Shown here piece by piece: positions 36,140-45,789 of a DNA stretch of 64,000 nucleotides. The stretch spans positions 425,637-489,636 of the forward strand of contig JAJEKV010000248.1 of the NCBI GenBank assembly GCA_021234155.1, in the 5' to 3' direction. The stretch comes from Isoetes taiwanensis (lineage: Eukaryota > Streptophyta > Lycopodiopsida > Isoetales > Isoetaceae). The first letter of the stretch is position 1. Each line of letters opens with the position of its first letter. The notes beneath the pieces are model-generated. The model had not been told where the DNA came from, ran no database searches, and saw only the letters and a list, made by a program, of their open reading frames with translations. Made by a program: the position numbers and the translations under genes.

Positions 36140-36588
36140 AAAAGAAAAAGAAAAAGATCCAAAAAAAAAAAAGAAATGGGATGTTATATGATTCTGAATG
36201 GGTATGATTTTGGAGAACATTTTTTGGGTTGCCCCTAAGGGGGCAAACCCTCGTTTATGTGGGTTTATGGCATATTCTAAGCATATGTCGGTATATGCCC
36301 GGAATCTGCCAATGACTGCTACAAACCCTTTAAAGCAGAGTTTCATTAAAGTTGGAATTCTGAAGACAAGTTGGAATAATTTTTATATAGTATACTTGGA
36401 GGGTTATGTATACCTCAATACTTATAGTATGGTTATGTGTATTACATAAGGTTATGTATACATGTGTATACTAGTATACCTCAATGCTTATAGTACGGTT
36501 ATGTGTACTACAAAAGGTTATGTATACCTGTTGTATACTAACACAACCAGATTACAATAAGATAACAAGTACTATTATTCTTCTACTA

Positions 36589-36829
36589 TTACTCTGAATG
36601 ATCAGAACTAGCAGAAGGCGCTCCAGAGATCCTTTCGATCATGAACATTTGATACTCTCTATTCCATAGGAGATGGATGATAACATCGACAGGATTAGGA
36701 TAATGACGAGGATTGAGAGCAACAGTGGTGAGCCAGTCTTCAAGCGGTATATCTTTTCATGACCGCTTGAAGTCCTCATGATTCATCTTGCAAGTGATAG
36801 AATCATGTTCAAGACCGAAATCACGTCAT
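36589..36829 (-). pseudogene. X-block paralog 1, second copy, broken
   Basis: Matches 29487-29729 but has a stop directly after the first codons and another in the KRCRERD region, where X1 and X2 differ by a patch of changes including a 3-bp length difference. Some changes sit at a CAG, so sequence error is possible. Confidence 0.6.
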
Positions 36830-37089
36830 AGCTAGGCCGGAGGCCAATGTTGCTGCACTCGGCAATTTGATGTATATTTATACCCACCAAAATTATTGAT
36901 GGTATATACCCACCAAAATTATTGATGGTATATACTCACCAAAATTATTGATAGTATATACATAGAAATTATTGGATCATATATATGTATGGTACTCGTA
37001 TAATGGCAATGAACACCAATAATTCACATCAATAATTTTACTTCACTATAAAAGCAGCTCCATTCGGTGGTAGAGGTCATTCATCTCCC

Positions 37090-37332
37090 ATTGCTTCCTT
37101 GCCTGATCGTCCGGAGAACATCCGAACCATCAAGTGCTACATGAGCTACAATGATCTGTATGATTGCGCGATAAAGGGTGTCAAACTTGATCCATGGCTG
37201 CAATCCAAAGCAGATGGTCCTGCGAGTGCTTGCAGGAAGCTCACTCGTGTTGTGATCCACCTATATTGGCTTCCTGATCAGGAGATCTATGAGCTGAATG
37301 CCATCACCTCAGCAGGTGTTGATGATGAGTGA
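37090..37332 (+). CDS. X-block paralog 2, second copy (start codon ATT)
   Basis: Identical in layout to 29989-30231, with one residue changed (Ser to Gly in CAIKGVKLD). The same conserved promoter and TATAAAA lie upstream (about 37047-37053). The intact frame in both copies, while paralogs 1 and 3 are broken, may mean it is still under constraint or simply that the duplication is young. Confidence 0.5.
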   Translation: MASLPDRPENIRTIKCYMSYNDLYDCAIKGVKLDPWLQSKADGPASACRKLTRVVIHLYWLPDQEIYELNAITSAGVDDE

Positions 37333-37596
37333 ATCAGTGATGATCTGTATACCTGTTAAGGATATAATAATATAAGCACTTATGATTTGTGTATACATTG
37401 GGATATAATAATATAAGCATAGTGAATATTAGTTGATGTATAGAATCGGTAATTAAATATTTTACATACTAATGCAGTACATGATACTTGTACATGCTCA
37501 ATAATGTATTACTGATCTACCCCAATTATTCACATCAATAATTTTACCTCACTATAAAAGCAGCTCCATTTGGGCTCTAGAGGTCATTCATCTCCC

Positions 37597-37838
37597 ATGG
37601 ATTATTCGGCCTTCTTCGTTCACCACATCGAAGGCGATCAAGTGCTCAATGAGCTACACCGATCTTGTGGGTTGCATTGATAGGGCATTCTTCTTGATCC
37701 CTACCGCAATCCAAAGCCAATGGTCTTGAGATTCGTTGTTTGACCGATTCGTATTATGATCCACCTCATTTGGCTTCCGAAGCCGAAATAGCTATGAGAT
37801 AAGTGGGATCACCCACAAGAATAATGATGATGAGTGAA
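37597..37838 (+). pseudogene. X-block paralog 3, frameshifted
   Basis: The ATG and promoter are intact. Recognisable family text (IKCSMSYTDLVGCID, then IMIHLIWLP) is spread over two or three frames, and the last codons with EISGITHKNNDDE are open to a TGA at 37836-37838. It is the full-length counterpart of 30497-30580. Confidence 0.6.
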
Positions 37839-37995
37839 TCACCATATAAGCACTTCCGACCATCTTATCTATGAATCATGTATGCATTTATATATTAAAG
37901 ATGTAGCGGGTTATATATGATCTACATTATAGTAATGTACAAGATCTTATGTATTAAGATGAAAGATATGTATTACAAGTACAAGATCTCATGTA

Positions 37996-40900
37996 TTAAG
38001 ATGAACAATGTGCTATGTCTTTCCACGTGTCTACAATATATTTGAATTTGGACTTTTTCGGCCTCTTGCCATTGGCATCCCAAGCATAATGAATAGCATC
38101 TAAATTTTCGCACTTTGAAGGATCGGAAGGATTAGGCCACCAACGCAGCTTAGTTAAGCGGTCTTTGTAGTCCCCTCCGGTAGGCTTCCACCACGATATA
38201 TAAATATGGCCAAAATATGTAGATTCCGGATCAAGAACAGCATTCTCCCTCAGATATCCTAACCAAGTGGCGGTGTTATCATCTCCGTGTCCGACTAGAA
38301 CAAACATACCCTTTGTCACATATGCGTGAGGATCAAACTCTTCAAGAGGCAACACCGGGCTGACCATCCGACGACCACAATAAGATGGTAAAGGTCACGT
38401 GACCAAAGGCAGATACGTCGACCCTCGGAACAAATCTTTGTTTGTTCTAGAGGAGCTTGTCTTGTTTGTGGCCAAAATGCATCATTTTGAGGACGCCCTG
38501 GAGCAACATCCTCCAAAGAGATAAGAAGTTGGCTCCAATACTCAACACTTGCCGCGTGTATTGCCTTGCAAACAAGCTACTTTCTTGATTCTTACATATG
38601 TCTTTCCATAGGGAGATGTATTTGTTGATGCTATCCTTCAACCCGGAAGATCCTTCAATGTTGGTCTAGGAGGAATATTTTGTGGCACACACACTTGGTA
38701 GCATTGGTTGACCATGTTCATCCTCTTTCCACATTCTAACTCCTCGGAGAATCTCTTTGAAGCCACTCTTTATGTGTAGGACGATTTTGTATTGCATAAC
38801 GGGCCAATCTCCGCCATCTTAAATTTGAAGAGCAATGGTTCAAGATGCCCAACCAAAGCGTTGGCCCTTATCGGGGATGAATCCCTTCACAAAAGCCTTC
38901 CAATTTGGAACTTCATCAATAAAGTATGGAATTGGAGATTTTGCATTGCACTTGCTGAACAAGTAAAGTAGCTCTGGTAGTGTCAAAGCATCCGATGAAC
39001 TCATCAAGGTTGATCATCATGGGTGTGGCCGACCATCATAAAGCCCACTTGGATCTCATCAAAGACCTTAAGCCAAGTCAAGTAAGATAAGTATGAAAAG
39101 GCATACCTATTTTTGTTTTGCCCTGATGCATTATCAAGTTGCAAATAGAGATTTCGGGGGAGAGGGTTGAACACCTCAGGATTCGTTGTAGTTGAAGCAC
39201 TTGGCAATACTTCTGCCATAGAAGCAAGTTTGTTCTTCAAAGGATTGGTATCCTTGATTGCTTGCATCCATTTGCAATCTGCAGGCTTACTTCCACATAA
39301 GTCACCTATCTTGTCCTCTTGTACCAATTCCAAGTTATGCAATATCCTAGAAAGTGAACCAATGTGGAAGTTTGAATCATCTTTCCATAAATCAAGTGAG
39401 AAATGACCATAGGCACGACCACCATGCCCATGAGTCGAGCTCTGTCAAAACCGCTCTTCAAGCTTATCACCTCTCCATACGATTTTGCTAGATGATGACT
39501 TTTAGGCACTAAAGTCTTAACCTGATCCATCTTATCATGTATTATACATAGATGATTTTCTGGAGACCGCTGTGACAATGCTCTCCAATGCCAATATTGA
39601 CTTCTGCAAGAACGTTGCTCTAGCATATGAGCCCGACGTTGAATTGCAAGATTTCGTCTCTCTCTTGTATCTTTTGTTTTTTCCAGCTTTTGCTTAATTA
39701 CCACGCAGATGTTGCATTTAGAGAAGGCTGTATTTTTTGCAATGCTAACATCTGGAAATTCCCTTTTCCATATACTATAAAAAAGAGTTCAAGGCTACAA
39801 TTGTTCCTGTAAGCTCCTCAACGACTGTACCAACTTCTTTATATATAAGCTTCTTATTAAGAATGGAAGGAAGCTTGCGTACATTTTCTCTTACATCATC
39901 TCTACCTCTTTTGCTCCTATGGGGAATACTTTCAGCATTCTCCTGAATGAATCTGTCTAGCACACATTCGGTGGCCAGTGTAGTGGATCTAGGCTTCTTA
40001 GAGCCAGTATTACCATGTTCAGCTACCTTTGCACCTGCTTCAAATCTGTTTCTCCAATTGTAAAATGTTGGTCGATCGATACCTAAAGCCATGCGCCACC
40101 CAAATTGCATTGCATTCCATCCCCTTGAGCACTATCCTGTCCTCTCCTTCTTCTGTGTAAGTCACACTTAGCACGTCAAAAAAAAACGTAACCCTTGCAT
40201 TGTATAGTTGGGATAAAAATTCTTTTCTTAATTCACGTACTTGATGCTTGGTAAGTTTCTTGTTGCAAGTATTTTTGCAGCAGCTTGACTTCATAAACTT
40301 GTTGATGGAACTTGTTGAGCATAGCCTTTCCTCTTTGCTTTTTCCCTTGGGCTCTCTTGGAATCCTATTTGTGTAAGTATACTTCCTTTTTCGTTTAAAT
40401 TGAGCCTGAATGTTGTCCTCAAATGATTCTAGCTCTATATCCTCATTTTCTTTAGCTTCTCGAGCTTGCAGATGTTGTGAGACAGTCCTTCCATCCAGCA
40501 GCATCACATCGCTGTTTTCCCACCGAACAAGTGCATTCTCACTTGGCCTTTCTGCACAAGCATGACATCTCAGATCCTCTTTCATTAGTTCAGGAAGCAC
40601 CTTTCCAACACAAAGGCCAACCTTTATGTCTCCTAGGAATTCATCATCAACAGCATCCTGTGGATCACTGAATAGAACTATAGCTTCCGCATATTTAGTT
40701 CTAGTACAAGAATGGAGAATGTGGCACTGCATGTCCAAGAGTTCTGTTCTTGAGTAACTAGGTGGTGGCTCATCATCATCTGATGGTATTCTGCGAGCAA
40801 ACCGAGTAGCTAAATCCACTGATGGATCAATCTCTTCATCTGCATCTGACACTGCCTCCACAGATTCTATGTATGAGTTGTGTGAGGTAGGTACCCCCAT

Positions 40901-41062
40901 GTCTGATCTTGGTGTCTCATCATGGACTGCATCAATGCCATGAAAACGTTTATCGCTTCGAGGCCATTCGATGAATGTGCCCACAGCCTCTGCAATATTA
41001 TCTGCACCCGCACATGCAATCGGAAGCACGTGAGTTGGCACCACGGCCTCGGTAACTTGCAT
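37996..41062 (-). pseudogene. DDE-like plant transposon gene T3 (DUF7869-type), decayed
   Basis: Right to left: a 340-codon frame (41062-40040) opening with a DUF8039-like block (THVLPIACAGADN, GTFIEWPR), an acidic middle and a Lys/Cys-rich stretch. After a frame change comes a helix-turn-helix-like segment with GIDRPTFYNWRNRFEAGAKV and GNTGSKKPRST (40100-39980). Then CIIHDKMDQVKTL (about 39525) and the core LQLDNASGQNKNR (about 39125-39165), YLSYLTWLKVF and MMVGHTHDD (about 39010-39040). The C-terminal part (38367-37996) has GYLRENAVLDP and WWPNPSDPSKCENLD. The core matches T1 at 42978-44909. Frame changes near 40070, 39430 and 38960 disable it. It is probably a cut-and-paste transposase-like gene, but the superfamily is not one I can name. 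Confidence 0.75.
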
Positions 41063-41177
41063 TTACGCCAAATTGCATCGACATCCTTCCCATGGATGCT
41101 ACTTCTATTGAGCCAATGACCTCGCCAACAACAACATTGTCTTTGCATAAGTTCACCAAGTTCTCTGTGTTGCTTAT

Positions 41178-41514
41178 TTATTTGAGATGAAGGAGAGAAA
41201 TGGGTGATGACGATGTAGAGGAACTACTAGGCAGGTTGGGGGTTTCCGTATCAGATGATGATACAGGTGAAGCATCTGGACAGATTCTCACGTCATTTCT
41301 AGGCCATTCGATAAATGTGCCTACGGCTTCAGCAACATTATCCGCGCCTGCACATGGAATGGGAAGCACATGGGATGGAATTATGGCTTCAGTGACCTCC
41401 ACGACGACATTCCTAAAGTCAATGTTCTTTCCATGTAGGTGCCCTCTATGCAGTTCATGCCCCTTGGCAAGAACCATGTCACCACAGAGGAAGTTCTGCA
41501 AGGTCCTTTTCCTG
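41178..41514 (-). pseudogene. 3' exon with DUF8039-like domain
   Basis: A minus-strand exon with a pyrimidine-rich acceptor (TGTTTGCAG, ending at 41515) running to a stop at 41178. It encodes KRTLQNFLCGDMVLAKG, then VTEAIIPSHVLPIPCAGADN and EAVGTFIEWPRNDV and a Ser-rich tail. The pattern V-x-V-T-x-A...LPIPC...AVGTFIxWP is typical of the C-terminal domain (DUF8039) of plant transposon proteins. A second copy of the block is fused to T3 just downstream (about 41160-40950), so the two form a tandem duplication. Confidence 0.55.
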
Positions 41515-41584
41515 CAAACATACATTGACACACACATTGTTAGAAACCCCGCGGAAATGACCAAAACATATAGACAAAACAGGC

Positions 41585-41770
41585 AAATGGCGCGAGTGCG
41601 CCATTTGTTCAAATAGCGCAGCCGCGCTATTTGCCTCAAAATAGTGCAGCCGCGGCAATAGCGCAGCCGCGCCATTTGCCTTAATGGCGCGACTACGCTA
41701 TTTTGAGGCAAATGGCGCGGCTGCGCTATTTTGAGGCGAATGGCGCACCAGCGCCATTTGGCTGCAAAAC
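41585..41770. repeat. GC-rich palindromic array
   Basis: Seven or eight short hairpins built from AAATGGCGC / GCGCCATTT and AAATAGCGCAGCCGCGCTATTT-like arms, alternating with TTGAGGCAAAT. Almost every unit is self-complementary. It lies between the two head-to-head transposon genes. Confidence 0.85.
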
Positions 41771-41794
41771 AGGAAAATGAAACCAGATCACTAC

Positions 41795-41965
41795 AGATTA
41801 CTACATATAACTACAGGCTACTACAGATTACTAAAGATTATAGATTACACATTAGTAGAGATTACTACAGACTACAAGATTATTACAGATTACTACAGAT
41901 TACTACAGACTACAGATTATTTCCTGGATTATTACAGATTACTACAGACTACAGATTATTTCCTG
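41795..41965 (+). repeat. ATTACTACAG tandem repeat
   Basis: A decamer-like ATTACTACAG / ACTACAGATT repeat with a ~43-bp higher unit at the right end (CTACAGACTACAGATTATTT followed by CCTGG, twice). Open frames here are translations of the repeat. Confidence 0.88.
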
Positions 41966-42060
41966 GGTAGAAATATTATTCTGCACTTATAGGAGAAATT
42001 GCTGACAGTTAAACTAAAACAGAACAGTCACTAACCTTGGGGTCATTGTAGATCGAGATT

Positions 42061-42300
42061 CAGCCATTGAAAGAAGGGAAGAGCCTTGATTCAAAGAAGC
42101 GCCTTCAAAATAGAGGAAGCGCCTGCTATCAAATGAAGAAACCGCTATCAAATGAAGAAGCGCCGCTAACCAAGTGAAGCCAAGAATCTGAAGGTAGCGC
42201 CCAAAGAGCGCCTCGCTAACCAAGTGAAGCGCCGCGCAACCAACTAAAGCGCCAACGCGAAGGTAGCGCCCAAAGAAGCGCCTGCTGGACAAAGAAACAC
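42061..42300. repeat. clustered AAGCGCC motifs
   Basis: About ten occurrences of GCGCC or its near forms in 240 bp, mostly as AAGCGCC, interspersed with AAATGAAG and GGTAGCGCCCAAAG. Further GCGCC clusters occur at 42829-42930. They may be subterminal binding motifs of the adjacent transposon. Confidence 0.7.
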
Positions 42301-42551
42301 AGCTCAAAAAACTCTCCTAAAGAACCAATGCCTAAGGCGGAATAAACGTCTGACGAGTGCCTTGCTTTGGCGGCCAAGTCCTCTCAGGCGCAAGTACCTG
42401 CGAATGTTGAAGCGAGGACGGGGAGCATAAAATCATAAACCCCGCGAATACGAGGGACGAAAGCATATACGTTTTACCATATATATACCAAGACTGATTT
42501 TTATAAACGGCTTTGAGACAGGGACTGGCACAATATATGCGAAAACTTAAC

Positions 42552-42745
42552 AAGTGGCGGGGAATTCAAATTTTAAAATTCAAGTGGCGGACGGGCGGGG
42601 AATTCAAATTTTAAAATTCAAGTGGCGGACGGGCGGGAAATTCAAATTTTGAAATTGTAGTGGCGGACGGCCTGGCGGGCCAAATCCTTTCGGGCGGGCT
42701 GACGGATGCAAAGAAATTCAAGTGGCGGGCGGACGGGCTGGCCGG
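42552..42745 (+). repeat. CAAGTGGCGGACGGGCGGG tandem repeat
   Basis: Four to five copies of a ~44-bp unit made of AAGTGGCGGACGGGCGGG and GAATTCAAATTTTAAAATTC. The second half is a near-perfect palindrome. It lies 230-430 bp upstream of the T1 frame. Confidence 0.85.
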
Positions 42746-42977
42746 CCAAATCTTTTCGCGCCATATTTTCGACGGGTTTATTTCTCTCACTTCATTTCAT
42801 TTCTCTCATTTCATTTCATCCGCCTTCTCTTCCGCCAGCGCCTTCTCCTCCGCCAGCGCCCAGCGCCTTCTGCCTTCTCTCTCTAGCGCCTTTGTCTTTC
42901 TCTCTCTAGCGCCTTCCAGTAGCGCCTGTTGATCCGGGAGCTCCAGAAAAAAAGGTGGAGTAGAATTTATACGGTCC

Positions 42978-44909
42978 GTGTACACTCACTGTACGGTCGC
43001 AAATGGTAGTAAAATTGCATTGCATGGGAACACTGGTACTGATCTGGTAAGGCCTACCTCAAGAACTATAGCTGCAAAGGAAATATTTGAAAGATATGTG
43101 GATTTCAATGCAGAAAATATGCCACATAAGAGTAAGAAGGATGAACAGGGTAGAGTTATTGTTGAAAAGAGATTGCCATCCCATTGTACCCAGAAGAGCA
43201 TATTAGAGGAAATAAATTCATTGCTTCGGAAACTTGGAGTGGCCTCTATATCCCAGCCCAGTTTTAGTAGGCTATGGAATAAGCATTTCAAGCATGTGAT
43301 CATAGCAACTTCAAACAACTTTTCCAAGTGCAATTTATGTGCTAAGCTGAAGGAGACACTAGATAAGACTGTGCAACCAAGTCTAAGGGCAAAGATAAGG
43401 GAACATATGAAGGACCATATGACAGATCAACTATCATGTAGATCAACTTATTGGATGTGGAGGACCTTACCTGCAATGGAACCTAATAACTATTTATGTA
43501 TTATACATGATAAAATGGACCAACAGAAGACTTGTCTTCCACAATTCAAGTACATTCCTAAGTCATGTGGAAGATCATACCCTTTGCAGATTTCAAGGAC
43601 TGGGGCAATATTGCATGGGCAGTCTCAGACCTATTATGGCCATTTCAGTTTAGAGTTGTGGAGTGATGGTCCAGATTTTCACATTGGGAGTATCATGAGG
43701 TGTTTAAGAAACTATGAGAAGGGTTACAATGGTCACCTCCATGATCCTACATCTAGCCAGGCACTACATAGTGCATTGTTGGATGTAACCCCTAATAGTA
43801 TTGAAAAGTTTAGCAAGGCAAGGTTTAGGAGGCATGGACCTAATGAACATGTTGGAGCTTCAACATCTCGTGCTAAACCTCGAGATCTGCCCAGAAAGCT
43901 CCTCTTACAACTAGATAATTGTGCTGGTCAAAATAAGAAAAGGTGGATGTTTTCTTTCCTATCCTACTTAACAGCTGTGGGTATTTTTGAAAGAGTCAAT
44001 TTGGGGTTCCTAATGCCCGGACATACTCATGAGGATGTGGATGCATTGTTTGGAAAATATAGCCATGTATTGAGACAACAGACAGTTACCAACTTTCCCA
44101 GGCTATTGGAAATATTTCATGGATGTACAAATCCATCTCCTATAGGATCTCTCATAGAAGAAGTGCATGATTGGAAGAATTTTGTGGATGGTTATGCTCT
44201 CGACATGGAAGGTCATTCTAGACCTCTTCAATTCACTTTTTGGGTGAGAGAAGGGATTCCAATCATGCAATGGAAAATGAGACCTTCAGAGGAGAAGTGG
44301 AGAGGTGGGGCAGAAATTTGGCACAGGGATGCAAATGGAAAGCCTATGATACCTCCTGGTCAACCAAAAGCTCTAAAACCAACTGAAGAAGTCAAGCAAT
44401 TAGGATTGACTAAGGATGGCATCAATGACTATATCAAGCATTGACAAACTAATTCAGATGAGACTAATCGTGCATTGATAGATTATTGGAAGAAGGTGAT
44501 CAACTTGTTGGATGAGGTAGACACATCCTCCGAAGAGCTGAAAGAAGGGTGGTTCCTTAAAAGTAAGTGGAAAACATTAGCTGGTGCTGACGAAGATGAT
44601 GGTACCATTAGTAGCATTGTGAAGGCATATGCTCCTTCTCAATCTGATAAATACTATGTTGGTCCTAAGAAGGATAGGCCAAAATATCTAGGCATGGATT
44701 GTTATGAACCTTCAACTGACGTGGAGTGCCACCAATTTGTAGTAGTAAAACCAGCAGATCTAGAGGCCTATCCAGTGTGGTTGCTGGGATACACTATCTC
44801 GGATATTTGCAAAGAAGAAGGTGATGTTAACTTCAATAAGAAGCATAATTTCATTAATTGTGGACTTTCCCTAAGTCCATATGACTCCCAAATGGACCCG
44901 AATTTTTAG
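42978..44909 (+). pseudogene. DDE-like plant transposon gene T1 (DUF7869-type), one in-frame TGA
   Basis: One reading frame of about 643 codons with a single in-frame TGA at 44442-44444; the frame goes on to 44909. N-terminal: HGNTGTDLVRP and FNAENMPHKSKK, a linker to a CNLCAKLKE zinc-like motif, then LCIIHDKMDQQKT. Core: LLLQLDNCAGQNKKRW, FSFLSYLTAVGIFERV and FLMPGHTHEDVDALFG, whose acidic residues are good candidates for a DDE site. The frame opens without ATG until residue ~48, so an upstream exon or a lost start is likely; the GTG at 42978 is not convincing. Far less damaged than T3, and CTG/CAG sites look normal. Sequence after 44909 gives no extension like that of T3. Confidence 0.78.
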
Positions 44910-45789
44910 AATATAGGGGTTTTATTTGTTAGAATGATGCAAAATTTCGGGAAACGTGCTGGTAGGTGAGTTGGCAGGCTTTGTATCTATTAAGCCATAG
45001 AAGTGCCGGGTGGAAGCACACTATAGTGGTTCGATTAGCTTGTCCCCCTTGTCCCCCCCAAAATAGTTAAAGAAGTAGCTCGTTCCCTTACTAATTTCTT
45101 TTGGCCTTTTATGGCAACAACCATGCCACGTAGAAAATTTTTAAAATTTTCCAAGAACCTCGGGCCAAAAGTTCCGTCCCAAGAAGCAAGCTCGGTGCTA
45201 TCAGATAGGTCTCAATGCTTGACCAGAGGATAGAGGATGATCCCATGAATCAAGACCTACTGATGCAACCATGCCAACACGGTAAACCTATCTTTTACAT
45301 ACGTTTAGTTTTTCTTTTACGTATTACATTTGCAACACCATAAACGTTGAGGAGAACTAATGAAATGAAAGCTTCCTTGTTACTAGATTGGAGCAAGGAG
45401 ATTCGGGATGTATAATCCGAGAAGAATCCTCGTTGTTTCTATCTTTGGGTAATTGCGTGATTTTGGCATCTGGTTTATTTTTTTGCAAACATGACATTAG
45501 GCCGTGAATAGGTAAGCCTCATTACTTCTCCATTCTTTCGATAATTATATCTAGTGATGGAAGATACAAATGACAATTCAAAAGGAAAAGAAAAGAGAAC
45601 AACGTGAGCGGGGAAACTTTGAAAAAAAAGAATGCAGAGAGAAAACGTAGAAAGCGAGGAATTGATGACTATTATGCAAGAGGGTTCTACTAGTACCAGC
45701 CATAGTAAAATTCAAAAGAATAAGATTGTAGCTAGTTTAGTACTCTTCTTTGTGAGAAAAACTTCTCGAATGGACGTGAAGCAAAGAGA
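44910..45789. other. no gene recognised
   Basis: Non-coding DNA between T1 and T2, with long A-rich runs near 45570-45640. It may hold the 5' exon(s) or UTR of T2, but I could not read them. Confidence 0.5.

Larger units (their letters stand above)
36140..37680 (+). repeat. block X2 of the interleaved duplication
   Basis: Second copy of 29036-30580. Its left edge fuses with the poly(A) tail of LINE copy 2 (A-rich on both sides). Its right side continues past the point where X1 is cut. Confidence 0.92.

Noticed and set aside
42660-42932. Open frames rich in Ser, Ala and Pro
   Set aside because: They are translations of the CAAGTGGCGG and CAGCGCC repeats.
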